Origin: Sarcocystis neurona | Taxonomy: Eukaryota > Apicomplexa > Conoidasida > Eucoccidiorida > Sarcocystidae | DNA: 64,000 bases | Assembly (NCBI GenBank): GCA_000727475.1 | Contig: KL647288.1 | Coordinates: forward strand, 9,240,055-9,304,054 | Reading direction: 5' to 3' | In this document: positions 24,701 to 36,438 of the stretch, piece after piece | Layout of the letters: each line of letters begins with the position of its first letter | How positions within the stretch are numbered: the first letter of the stretch is position 1 | Made by a program: the position numbers and the translations under genes | Notes under the pieces: model-generated | What the model saw: the letters and a program-made list of their open reading frames with translations, nothing else | Database searches by the model: none | Told to the model about the DNA's origin: nothing

Positions 24701-27143
24701 TTTGCCGCGGGTGGAGTTGAGACGAAGCGAACGCCGAACGACAAGTGACGCGCGTTTGAACTCGTCGCTCGTGTCAGAAGTGTCATATGTCTTCAGCTTA
24801 TTACGTAGACGCACACTAACGGGGGTGGCCGTTTACCCGAGATGTGAGTTTCTTTATTATAAGCATACGTTGAGTCTGTCTGTCTATCCAAGAGCTCTCG
24901 TTGGTATCTGTGGGACTGGGGGGTCTGAAGCAAGGGGTCTACGAATTTCGCTCTGCCTCTGTCTCCCTGCCTGTGCATAGATCATGTGGGACCGAGTGGA
25001 AGGGTTGAGACAGACAGGCAGTCGCTCACGCGGCACGTAAAGTGTAGCAATAAGAGAGAGTAGCTACCCCGTCCAAACAAACGAATCGACAGCCTGTGTT
25101 GTCCCGCTGTCCGGCGCCGCTGCTTTGTCGCGGTGGTGGCCTTTTTGTTGGAGTTTTCCTGGGGACGCTTGTGGTAGTTCTGCAGATGCTTGCGCCCGTC
25201 TGCCAGGGTCCACAGCATTTTGAGCGATGTCTTAGGCTGCAGCGTGCACCGACGCGAGGAATTCCTCTTGTGCGTCTGTCCTCGGGCAGCTGCTCTTGCG
25301 TACGTGTCTGGATGTGTACACATCACGCATGTGCGTGTCAGCGTCGGTGCACTTGTGCCGGGCCGTGAAGCGCCGAGATGTTTCTTCTGCGCTCGGCTGC
25401 TTGTTACAGTTAGTGTTCGAGGAGACCTCTAGCGGACGCGCTCCGACGCGAGGTGCTGCTGGGGAGGACCTCCTGGCGCTGACGGTCGTGGAGGACGCCT
25501 TCGATTTGCTGCTGCAGGCTGCTGCTCTCGAAGAGGAGCTGTTGGTGGGTTCAAAAACCAGGCACGTTTCACCGACGGCCGATGGTAGCAGCAGTCACAG
25601 CAGGAGAAGCGACAACAACAACTGCTGCTGAACCGTGACGAACAGCAGCAGTGGCGCACAGCTACAATGACACGCTGTTACGAGCAGCAGCAGTAGCAGC
25701 AGTGCCAGTCCGCCGTGTGGCAGTGCGCGCGTTAAACGCAGTGTGAGAGGTACAGCGGTATACAGGAATTAGGGCACCACAGCGTAGGCGACCGGACAAC
25801 GACGTCGCTTGTTGTTCAGCACTTTGCCGGGTTCTCTGCTCTGGATTGATACGTAATGAAACAGGCGTAGCTGAATCCGTCCGCACCACATAGTGTCTCT
25901 ATCGACCTGTATGTGCGTCTCAAGAATCGTGCTGTCTGGTCGGTCACCGTGTGCACATATGCTTGTGTGCACGCACTTGCGTAGGCTGTAGTTTGTATTG
26001 TTACCTGCGTACCAAGCTGTCACTGCTGTCGCGTGTGGCTCGCGTCTGCAGGAGTGTCCGGCAAGTCACGTGACTGCGCGTGGGCGACTAGTTGAACAGC
26101 GGCAGCACCTCCAGCTGCAGCTGTTTGAGTTGCTGCTGTTGCGCCGTCATGTGCGGCCGGCGCGCGTCTCGGACCGTGCGTTTCTTTATTTGGTGGATTT
26201 CCACCCGCCAGCGTGCACCGCAGACGTGGAGGAGTACGTCCATCTGTTTGAGCAGCATCTGCAGCATCAAGAGAAGCTGCGCGAAGTACTGCTTGTGGTG
26301 GAACAGCGGCAGCAGGAGCGACCACAGCACCCCCTGCAACTGCGGGATACAGAGCGGCTGCAGCAGGAGGCCGTGCGACTGCAGCAGGAGATGGCGCAGT
26401 TGCGAACGATTTTAGCAGTAGACGTCGCCGAAGGAAGATGCTGCTCTCGGTGGATGCTGTCGCGTGTGTATTCGATATATAAAGGCCGGCATTTGCTGTT
26501 GCGGTCGCTGCTGCTGCTTCCAGACCCGCAGGCGGCTGCGCTCGTGCAGGGACTCTGCAGCAGTCCGTCAATTCTCTACAGCGTCTGTGTTGCGGCCGAC
26601 GCTGCGCTGGTGCCTGCAGAGCAGCTAGAAGTACACCAACATCAGCATACAGCGGCGAATACCTCCGCAGCTCCGGAAACTGCAGAGGCTTTTGCTGCGG
26701 TGAGACCGGGGACCGAGGCTGCTGTAGGCTCATCTGCCGTTGCTGCTGGTATTGCATTTCAAGCACAGAATGTCGGCACTGAGGGCCGGAAGCAGCGGCA
26801 TCCGTCAGGTGATAGAGGAGAAGAGGAACTTGAAGCTCGGGCTCGTCGACTGACGGTGGCTTCTGCTGCGTTGTTAGAGGAGCTAGTGCTTTTGCTCGAG
26901 GTGGAGGTGGAGGGCAGCCGCGAACACATGAACAGAAAGCGGCCGCTGCTACAGCGTCTGCGTGACCTGAAGAAAGGAGAGCGATTTGGTGCTGCTGCCG
27001 AAATGTACGTGCAGCTCACTCAGCTGCTGCTACGTCTCGGATCCACCTCAGACGCATGCAGCACCCACTTTATCACCGGCGTCGCACAGCACATTGTGTG
27101 GGGATTCTCCGTCGAAGACGTGGTGAAAGTACTCGAATGGCGG
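18715..27143 (+). CDS. PAT1: PAT1-family mRNA decapping/decay factor (four exons resolved)
   Basis: Pat1 proteins are cytoplasmic scaffolds that link deadenylated mRNA, the Lsm1-7 ring and the decapping enzyme. Exons: 18715-18823 (or -18841), 19484-24240, 25410-25544 and 26052-27143; donors GTAGGC or GTACGT, GTAAGC, GTGGGT and GTAAGC; all phases agree, giving about 2,030 residues before the tail. The N-terminus has the family's acidic start and NVDTF..GGALG/DDWQ box. About 1,200 residues of Gln/Ala-rich sequence follow. Near residue 1250 comes MTSFDLEYILRLQ, then near 1515 FGKQTYCSVRQPRSSI (compare LGKLTVSSVNNPRK in animal Pat1). Exon 3 has VVEDAFDLLLQAAALEEELL and exon 4 the KGRHLLLRSL helix of the C-terminal alpha-solenoid. 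The final exon is uncertain: a phase-0 exon at 27215-27358 or read-through to TAG at 27275. Animal Pat1 proteins are under 800 residues; the excess is low complexity. Confidence 0.85.
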
Positions 27144-27354
27144 GTAAGCTGCTGCGACGTGTCATGCGGCTGCTGGGATCTTGCCCGACGCGTCGCCGTT
27201 TCCGACGTTGGTAGAGCTGCTTATCACTGTATGAGCGTGTGCTGGTCCACAACTGCCGGCGGGGGGTCGCCTTAGTTCGCGATGACTCCGTGCGCAGCTG
27301 TGTAGCTGCCCGTACGTGGTGCGTGTATAAGGGGGTACGACTGTTGCACGTTAG

Positions 27355-29358
27355 CTAATCTGTTTGTTGTGACTCTTCTTGTTGGTGCTGCTGCGTATAT
27401 CGCTGCCGCTGCCCCTCCATGCGCAGCTGTAGGTGCGAGCTCATTTGGAGGCGTATACTCCTGCCGCGCGCGTCAGTAACCGTGATGCTGACTTCGTCGG
27501 ACTGTGCCGCTAGAGCGTCTGGCCGTGCGAGGAGCAGGTCTGCTGCTGAGTGCAAGTGTAGTCTGCTGCTGCTGGTGACCTGCGACGCAGCCAGGCGCGT
27601 GGCTGCGGTCGCTGCTGAAGATTCTTTTGGGGCTGTCTTCTGCGGTGCGTCTGTGTCTTTTCAGAGCGGCTGCTGTTTTTTTTCGTCTCTCATCGCTCTG
27701 CTGCCACCTCCGGCGACCCTGACACCTCTTCAACAGTAAGCTCTTTTCTCGCCCAGTTCCTAGCTTCGCAACAGCAGCAGCAAGCTACAGCACAGTTGGC
27801 ACACCCCGTAGGTAGCAGCAGCACGCAGGTGAATGTGTGGACAAACGCAGCAGTACAACAGAAGGACGCTTGACTGCCTGCCAGAGGGACAGCTGAGCGT
27901 TCATCTTGTCCGTACTCGTGCCACTTGGGGCGTGTTGCTGGGGATGCTGGTTGCCTATTCGGTTGACGCTCTCGCCGATGAAATAGACGTACCAATGCCG
28001 CTGCAGTAACTACAACATTCGTTGACTTTCTGATCGCATAGACGCCAACAGCCCCAGCCTCTTCACAATCAGGAGAGATTGGTCGTTTCCCCACACGTGT
28101 AGACTGCAGAAAAACGCTCGTTAGCGGCAGGGTGCACGGCCACGTCGGCGACAGGGCTGACAGCAGCTCAGACGCCACGCGTGACCGTACACACTGGTAC
28201 GTAAGTGCGTAACAACGTCAGTGGGGCAGGGACTGCTGCGGTCGCGCGCGTTTTTGTGTGTGGTTGCAGTGAGGCGCTGCAGGACTGCTTGAAGCTTGTT
28301 GTTTCGGCGTTGTTAATGACAGCCGCCACTCGGGAGGCATTGTTTGCTACCCCAGTAGAGGGCCCCAAGCGGCAAAATCGGCATGTGGTGCTAGCGCCTC
28401 TTATTCAGACGATCGTCCAGCAAGCCCGTCCGTATGAATGCCGCGCAAAAATCATCACCACTACTGCAGTGTAAGCCCCGGCAGCCGCTGCCTGCTGTTC
28501 ATAACCTTTTGCGTGTTGGTGTGCGGTACTCGTTCTGACACTTGTGCTGCACTGCCACTGGGTTTTGCTCTTCCTGCTTCCCCCCCCACCGTTACTTCTC
28601 TGTGAAGCCGATACTACTGGCGCTTTCCCGCTTGCCGTTGCTGCGATCTCTGTCGCCGTGGTGCTGCTTCTGCCTTATTCTCTGCTGCGCCTTTCGTCGT
28701 GCTGCTGCGTGGTCGGTGCTGTGCTGCTGCTGATGCTGCGTTATCGCTCGGCCTTTGGTTGTCCTCGGCGGCTGCTGGTGAATGCGCCGTCGTGTGTCTG
28801 GAAGTAAACTGCTCTCAGGTCGGCTGCGTTGTTGCTCGTGCTACTGCTTCTCTTCGTGGTGTGCAGTTTCTGTTTGTATTGGTACTCTGCGCTTGCTATG
28901 CTACCCAGTGCATACGCTGCTGCTGTTGTGCTGCTGCTGCGGCCCCTCCTACGCACCGCGCCGCAGTGCCGCAGTGCACCCCACGTCGTCATGCGACCAC
29001 CTTCTGACGTTTCGTTTTTCCGCTGTTGCTGCTGCTCCCACGCTTGTTGTCTGCAGTGCGCTGCTCGGCGTGGAGGGTGCGCAGGAGGCGTTGTCGGCTT
29101 TTCTACAGGGAAACTGCCTTTGAAACGAGGTACAGCGGCAGCGTATCACTCCGTATTCTGCTGTCTTGCGTTCTGTTTTCCTTCGTCCGCCTCGCCCACT
29201 ATACAGCTTTGTCTTTCCGCTTCGTTCTTTCCCTCTGTATGTAGTACGTCGATATGCACGATTTGGGTGCGTCCACGTACGCGTGAGCTCTCATCCGTTT
29301 CGAGCACCGATGGTGCCGTTGCAGCTACGTGTGCGTTTCTAGAGGTGCGTTCCTTCAT
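27355..29358 (-). CDS. Small unidentified gene convergent with PAT1
   Basis: Proposed minus-strand exons: 29358-29281 (ATG, ending TDESSR at a GTACGT donor), 29102-29001 (after gtttccctgtag; reads KSRQRLLRTLHAEQRTADNK; donor GTGGTC) and 27639-27355 (after gcaccgcag; stop TAG). All junctions are phase 0, giving about 154 residues; another exon may hide in the 1.36-kb second intron. The protein is basic and Ser/Ala/Gln-rich with one well-formed segment, DEVSITVTDARGRSIRL, and a Gln/Glu-rich tail (EEESQQTD-like). No family recognised. Its stop overlaps or abuts the end of PAT1, so the two genes are tail to tail. Plus-strand frames at 28205-28474 and 28829-29434 are alternatives I consider less likely. 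Confidence 0.45.
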
Positions 29359-30106
29359 GTCGTCGAGCGTTCATTTGTGTGCGTCTCCACGGTTGCCTGT
29401 ACATTCTGGTGCGTGGTTCTTCACTTGTCAATAGGTAACTTGTTTGCTCGTCTCGGACAAATTGGTCTATTTCAAGAGAGCTCCTGCGTCTTGACTTACC
29501 TCCGCGTTCAAAGTTTTCGGCAGCGCTCACCTTGAACGCCGCATAAAAACAGCCTGCGTGCGTACGACCGCATCTGGACTCTAACCAAAAGTCTAGCGGC
29601 CGTAGACGGGGACAAGCGCCCTGCGTATAAACGTACATGTGCGTACACGTATATGTATACGGACATGTACGTGGCATTCGAAGTCGTGGACAGCTTTCAT
29701 CTTGGACGCTTCACACGAATAGCTGTCGTACTTTGTGACCCCTGTCTGCGTGGCACCCCAGCCTGCTCCACTCGCACGTTTAGCAGCCATAGATGGTGCA
29801 CGAGCGCGCCGTATAATATTTATATATATGTCTATGTACGAGTGAATGTGCTGGTATAGCTGGTGAAGTGGTGGGTGTTTATCCATTTCCTCGTAACCCC
29901 GTTCTGTTTTCCATGATCCCTGATCTCTATGAAAGCTGAGCTGTGCGCAGGTATGCAGAGTGTTCAAGCGCCTCTTTTGGTGGACACACCGGTCATAGCC
30001 TCGTGCAGTTTGCTTGCCGGCGAGCTGAGGCACGTGTTTTTTTTTCAGTATTCACCTACAAACTCGTACGGTTTGTGAGTGTATGTGTGTGTGTGTGTGT
30101 ATGCAG

Positions 30107-31286
30107 GGGTATATAGTCTTGTCTTCCAACGGGCAGTGGTCGCTGGATTATCAAGGAGCACTCAATGCCGAAACTCTTCTCAGCAGTCGTCATTTAGAGA
30201 TGCCAAGGGGCGCTCTAAAACGAATTCACGGTAAAGGGGAAAGTGTTCTACCATCGCGGTGTGTTACGCGTGCGTTTCGCGTGCTGCTGGCATACGGACC
30301 TTGGAAGAACGGCGACAGGGAACGAAGTAACATAGAAGTTTAACGCGGATTTTCCGCGCTGGCGCAGCACCTCTCACGTAGGCGTAGTGTTCAGGGCACG
30401 CTGAGTGTGTCCTTCTGTGGCACGTGAACAGGTGAAACAACGTTTACAGTCTCCGTTTCAGCAGCACTTTTGTTTGGCGGGCCAGCCGCTACTGAGAAAT
30501 GCTATTTTTTCTTGTGGACACCGCATCTTCTCAACTGATGCGCGTTCGTGGAATGTTTTGAACGCCGTTGTCCCGCTTCGTTCGTGACCTAGTGCTGGTG
30601 CGGTTCCCACTACCAAGGACGCAAGAGCGTCGGAGCTGCTGGTGGGCCGTGTGGTTGTCATGGTCCAAGATATACGAGGGCGGCTGCACTTCCTTTGCGT
30701 GGCTAATTTATTGATATAGCAGTCCTTGCTGCTGCTTCGCAGTAAACAGTGGCCGAAGTTCGCCGTTTGCTCGGCTGCTTCCGATGCCACAGCTGCGTGG
30801 CTGTTGGTATCGTGTCGGACGTATTAGCGTGCTGGTGGAGACGCCGCTGCGGTTTGGAAGTATTGTGGTGGCAGGACTTGCTGTAGTGCGAACGGGCCTG
30901 TCGCTGACACCCCTGTCGGTGCTGGGATTCTGTGAGAAAAACCAGGGCTTCTTGCACTTGCTGATGTGACGTGGGGAACTTGCTGCTGGCATCTCATCAG
31001 CAGTGAGGCACACCCCTCCGTTGATGGTGCAGCTTGGCGAATCCTGCTACCGCCGAAGTATCACGAGACACGGGCTGGGAAGCATTTACGGAGCAATCTG
31101 GATAAACCTGTCCGCCGATCAATAGCACCGGGCTGTACACTTTTGGTTGAGTGTGTCATCCTCTGCACTCGAAGGCGCCACCGCTGCCATGAGTTGGTAC
31201 CAACAGATCGTGGGGATAACTTGGGGAACCTCGTGCACCGGGTTCGTGCAAACTGGTGCTCTCCCACATACTTGTTGATTCGTTGA
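30107..31286 (+). CDS. Probable plus-strand exons of an unidentified gene
   Basis: From 30107, directly after a GT-microsatellite and atgcag acceptor, the plus strand reads GYIVLSSNGQWSLDYQGALN and continues to about 30326 (GTAACA donor) or a stop at 30343. Further plus-strand segments with coding-like composition follow: 30432-30587 (VKQRLQSPFQQHFCLAGQ), 30620-30720 (GRVVVMVQDIRGRLHFL), 30810-30969 (ISVLVETPLRFGSIVVAG) and 31030-31286 (WRILLPPKYHETRAGKHL). I could not make the phases join, and minus-strand frames at 30458-30790 and 30708-31013 are also open, so even the strand is not certain. No family recognised. Confidence 0.35.

Positions 31287-31288
<2 letters not shown>

Positions 31289-31326
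<38 letters not shown>
31289..31326. repeat. GT microsatellite
   Basis: Uninterrupted (TG)n of about 19 units, immediately after the last coding-like segment of the 30-31 kb region. Confidence 0.95.
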
Positions 31327-31331
<5 letters not shown>

Positions 31332-34300
31332 GCCTGCACGTGATGTTGAACCCTCCTATACTACGTGCTCACACACAGATATGCCGTGTAATAGATATTT
31401 TGTCTTAAACACGGTATGAGTTTAAAAAACATATGGCGTTCACTTTTCCATTCAGTTCACTTTTCCATTCAATGTCACTCGTGCAGTTTGCTGCAGTATT
31501 TTTTTGCACTGAAGTCTAGTCTACTAAGTGACGAGAAGACGTTACATTGTTTATGCATGTGCGCGTCTCTTTGTACGTATTAATGTCTAAATCTTTAGTA
31601 ACCTAAACACATTCTGTCGAGATAAAGTTATGCTGGTAGACGACCCGGCGCGATATCCCTACTAAAATTCATTGTATGCAGTTTGCGTGTATCGGTGCTC
31701 GAGACGTGGGGAACGGACAACTACCGTCGGCTGCTTTTTACCGTAGGGGACTCCGTATTAAGGTACATGTAGCGTGAAGATACGTAGAAAGGACCTAGGT
31801 ACGACGCTTGCCCCTTCTCGCGTAGACCACGAGTTGTGGCTTACATTACTGGAGAGGTTCTGTTGATGGGATCTACATCCTACACTTCTAGATGACAGTG
31901 CTCGTTGAGCGTCCAGTTCAGAGAGGCACAGACGGTATCGCAGGCGGCATGTGACCATGTGACGCTCCTATTTCAGAAAGCACACACGATCATTGCGTAC
32001 GCAGCTGGTCTGTGCCTGCGTATGTGTATACAAAGCAAAGGACAGAGACAGAGACGTAGCAAGATTGGCAGGTAAACACACGTGTAGCCCTCTGAATTCC
32101 AGCGGAAAGTTTCCCCGAATGTTTTGGAGAATCGTCCCCAGTCGTTCGGCAAAAATAAGCCGAATCGACTTCCAGTTGAGCGCAAGTTCTCAGGGCTCAC
32201 GCATTTTGAACAGAAAACTATCGTCATTGCAGACCAGGTCTGCAGAACGATTCACACTTTTCATGTCATTGTTTGTAAGTGCAAGCAGAGCACGCACACC
32301 AGCGTATGCTACTTCAGCACACGTCAGAAAAGAAGTGCATGTGTATCTGTGCAGGTTACGCATTCTCGATTCCTCCACCTACAGAGGTATGCAGGTAAAG
32401 GAAACCGGTTTTAACTCCTAGGCAGAGCTTTCAACAGATCTGTGCATTTTAGTAGTACACCTTATACCCTCGCACCCCTACGCTCCACAGCAAAAAACGT
32501 GAGACCGTGTATACTTACAGCACAGAAGTCCAGAAACGGAAACTTGTAATCGACTAAATCTACCTATACGTACGTGCACTGAAATGTGAGGAAGGAAGAA
32601 TGTATTCATATCTTGTACTTACGCGGACACGCTCGGACGGAGTGGCACTAGATCCACTTGCTCCCTGTCTAGAAAACTCTGATATCCCTGATTCATACGG
32701 CGTCACTCCGGAATATGATGACTCCAAACTAAGGAAGAGCCGACTACCTTGTCCTTTGGGAACGACACGTATTTCTTCGATCTTTTGAGCTTCAATGGGG
32801 TCATTTCCACGGGGGAAATGATGTTAATAAACAGGCTGCAGAGCTTCCCAAGGGTACCTTTGACCGTGTCTTGTATTTAGTAATAGCCTGAGTGCATTGT
32901 AAAGTGATATCTCGCATCGCCTTGGTTTTCACGAGTCCCTCACTGCTATGAGACGCAGTCACCTGTCGGGATAAAGAAGGCACCACCGCGAATAGACCGT
33001 ATATCCGAAGGCTTATACATATGTAATAATTGCTTTCTGCAGCCACCAACTGGCACTCGCGCCGTTGTGCTGCTGGGCAGTGATGAAGTGGGAGAACCGA
33101 CAACGAATTTCACCTGCTTGCGTATATATATATATATATACTTGAAATTCGGGTATCACTACGTTGTGACCCTTCATTTGTACGCGCTTACATTCACGCG
33201 GCTGGTATCAAGGTCAAGCCAGTATTGGGCTTTCCACACCCGCGTAAACAGCGCCGACAATGTGCTTGTCCGCGGATAGCCGCACGTTTATGCAGATACT
33301 TACGTATACGCGAAAAATGTATATGTTTGTATACATTTTTCTTGAGTGCGCCGGACAACACATACGTACCACTTGTCAAGTTTCCGTGTACGCTGCAGTG
33401 GTGTCTTCTTGTGGAACATGCATGGTCAGGCATATCAAGGGACAAATATGTCTATGCGTACACGAGCACAGTAGAGGCCGACATAGGAAGATTACCTCCA
33501 CATGTACGGTACGCTGAGACCAAACCTAATCTGCCTGCCCCGACTTTAGGAGAATGTAAAGTTTTTACAATGACTAATTACAAGGTGCAGACGTTTGCAC
33601 AGCGTACGCCTTCTCGCCCCTTTTGACATCGAACTGCAGAACGCTGTGAAATGGCGGCTGCGGAAGTGTATGGATGCGTGTGTGTGTGAAGTTGCATTTC
33701 TGCACCCTAACCAGTGACTTACTCGTTTATGTATGTGTGCGCATCTCTCAATAATAGCACACTCCATGTAGGTCAGTGCGCTGAGTACGTTCCTGTGTCT
33801 GTACGGTCGTATACTGCTGAATATTCACAATGTTCCGTACGGTCTGTCCATGTGGAAACGTGTGCCCTTGTGCGGGAATTAGTCACACGCTGGCACGATG
33901 GTATCTGTTAAGAAGACACGTCGCGAACTGTATGCACAGAGCTATCGACCGGAGGTAGCGGGGACAAAGTGCCTTCTAGATCAACGCAAGCTGCGCCATA
34001 AACACATGAACTGTCTTTTCGGTATTTTAGGCTAAACCTATGTGCTTCACATCCATCAGGGCGTTCTGTGTTACAGCACTGCGTTGCCGGTAGAGCACAT
34101 TGCGGCATAGACAGCATCGACAGCATTTGACACGTATATACGTAGATGTACATGTATTCCCACAAAACGTGTGTGAGAGTACAACAACGTGTCTGTTATT
34201 GAAAGCACGTGTACACGTTCGACTGCGTTTATTTGTACAGCCTCACTCAGCGTCTCGCAATTCATGCCTCCTTCCACAACTGCGCGTGTCTGTATGTATT

Positions 34301-35670
34301 CTAGTAAAGACACTTTCAGATATCTCATTTGTCTGAAAAGACAACGGTGAGGCACCCCGGATGCTTCGTCCAAGCATCTGCACTTTAGATACATATGTGT
34401 ACATACGTATTCACATGTATATATAGGTAAGTTACCATAGTGAAATCTAATTTTATGGGGACTGTGTCTCTAGTACAGAATTCTCAACAGTGGAGCAACG
34501 CTGCTGCAGGTGGAATAGTCACATACGTATATATTATATATATACTGCTAGATAGATAGGTACACGTTTTTGTCGCCGTACATCGGCTCCGTTGATACGT
34601 TTGCTGTCACCGGCGGTGCACCTGCTACTCAGCACTAGGTGCGCACGTACACCGTGTCCGTATGGCACAAGTAAGGGTGTGTCTGCAAACGGGCCTACGG
34701 TGCTGCAGAGATACAGCAAACAAAAGAAGACGGTACAACTGCGGAGGACATCCGGCATCCATCTAGATACTGTACCAAGTGTCGCGTAGCAACGCCTGTG
34801 AGGAACAACGCTGGTCCAGCTGTTACACAGACGCAAGTCAACTGATCGTCGATGCTGCTGCATCCTTTCTTAATTTTTTTGTACTTGGCTAGTATAGCCT
34901 TGTTTGTTGCAGTGATCTGCTGTAGTTGAAGTGCTGTGTTTCTGCTGCACCCAAACGTGGGTGTTCCTATCTGCAGGCTTGCCGCCGCTCCTGCTCTTGC
35001 TGTTGATGGCAAGACTGTCCGTTTAGCTTGCGGTATTACGGTCGCAGTTTCGACGTGTGTTTCGGAAAGCATTTGTAGCCTACTTTGCCACCCGCTGATC
35101 CGATTGTCAAGACGCCGTGCGGACTTGCAGATGAGCCCTCGTCGCTAACAGGTCATTCAATGTAGAAGCGTGGACCACTGCTACTCGCAATTGAGACAGG
35201 CGCGGAAACACCTCGTACGAGAAGCTGCTCGAAAAGTTTGTTATTTTCAGCGCTGTCGTCTCTTGCATCCCGTACTTGATCGTCGTTTACGATCATGTAC
35301 AGTCCGTCGTGTCGCATCGCAATGCGGATTAGCTAGCTGGAACGCATCTGTGAGCGGCGAGCATCTCCGCATTGCAGAACGGCTGCAGGTGAATTAGCGC
35401 TGCCGGCGTTGTTCAGTTAGTGTCGACGCACCAGGTCGAAGAGCACCTGCAGGTTCAAATCTATTTTCCGGAGTTACTCTCCTGTCGTACGCCCACTGCA
35501 AAGGACGGTGTCGTTCGATTGTTAGTGAACTTCAGAACGGCGGGTTTGTCACCAGTACGTCTTGTGTTACGTCATTGCGTCAACCACTGGTATCTGGATT
35601 GCTGTTCTAAGGGACGGTGCCTTGTTCGGGTAATACCACACGCGGTGGACGACGTAGTCAGGTTTTCAAG
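31327..35670. other. Feature-poor interval
   Basis: About 4.3 kb without CAG repeats and without a frame I can support as coding on either strand. It holds a short direct repeat (ttcacttttccattca twice at about 31437-31471), TA tracts at 33123-33140 and 34532-34548, and many acgta/tgcat words. It matches the repeat-poor segments that alternate with CAG-rich segments in Eimeria chromosomes. The 5' flank of the secreted-protein gene lies at its right end. Confidence 0.5.
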
Positions 35671-36438
35671 ATGACACCAAATCAAGAATTAGTCCTCTCT
35701 GGTGCAGGGTGCCAGTGGGGGATTATCCGTCTTCTGCAGAATGTATTCATTCTTGGTCTTCTTGTGTTTTCCTCTAGCGTCAGTGGTACCACACTTAATG
35801 AACTAGGGAAAAATGATGACGCTGCCCCTAGCGGTTTGGAGCGTGAGTCCGCGTACGACTCCGCGTACGACTCGGCGACGGATACAAGTGCCGCCGTCGA
35901 GGATGACAACCAGCATAGAGGCGAAATAGATTCTTCTCTACAAGACGGAGAACTGGCGTCAAATGTTGAGCTAAAAAGTATTGCTCCGCACACCAGCCGA
36001 AATGCGTATAATCCAGAAGCCCTGTACGCTGAGCGTCGCGCAGAACTTGCTCGACAAACGCCAGCGGAAGTTGAAAAGGCCAAGCAACAATACCGGGAAG
36101 AACAAGAGAGAAAAAAACAGGCCGAGAGTGAACGCAGACGACAGTATGGTCAGGTGGTTCAAGAAATGAAGGTGGCAGCGGCAGCTCATCAGATGGCTCC
36201 GAAAAGAAGTCGTATATACTCAGGGGCTCCGTCGGGGCAGGAGAGGATGTACCAGGAGCAGCAAGCAGCTGCGGCAAGAGTTACTCCTGAACAGAGGCGT
36301 CAAGCAATGGAAGCGCGACAACGGGAAGTGGAAGAGAGAGAGAAGATGCGTACGAGGTACGGCGACGTTATGGCTGAATTGAAGGAAAAACTGGCAGCCA
36401 GGGCGCAACGTCTCGAGGCGAAAGGTGCACGCGGATGA
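35671..36438 (+). CDS. Secreted coiled-coil protein with internal duplication
   Basis: Single-exon gene of 255 residues from ATG 35671 to TGA 36438. The in-frame codon at 35617 is GTG, so the ATG is preferred. Residues about 15-35 form a hydrophobic signal segment (IIRLLQNVFILGLLVFSSS) with likely cleavage after VSG, so the protein enters the secretory pathway. An acidic Asp/Ser region follows, with the micro-repeat SAYDSAYDSA. The C-terminal 140 residues are highly charged, Gln/Glu/Arg-rich and predicted coiled coil. They contain two related halves: TPAEVEKAKQ...RRRQYGQVVQEMK and TPEQRRQAME...MRTRYGDVMAELK. No poly-Gln or poly-Ala runs, unlike the large genes here. No catalytic motif. Apicomplexan proteins of this type include secretory-organelle and parasitophorous-vacuole proteins, but that assignment is not shown by the sequence. 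Confidence 0.8.
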   Translation: MTPNQELVLSGAGCQWGIIRLLQNVFILGLLVFSSSVSGTTLNELGKNDDAAPSGLERESAYDSAYDSATDTSAAVEDDNQHRGEIDSSLQDGELASNVELKSIAPHTSRNAYNPEALYAERRAELARQTPAEVEKAKQQYREEQERKKQAESERRRQYGQVVQEMKVAAAAHQMAPKRSRIYSGAPSGQERMYQEQQAAAARVTPEQRRQAMEARQREVEEREKMRTRYGDVMAELKEKLAARAQRLEAKGARG

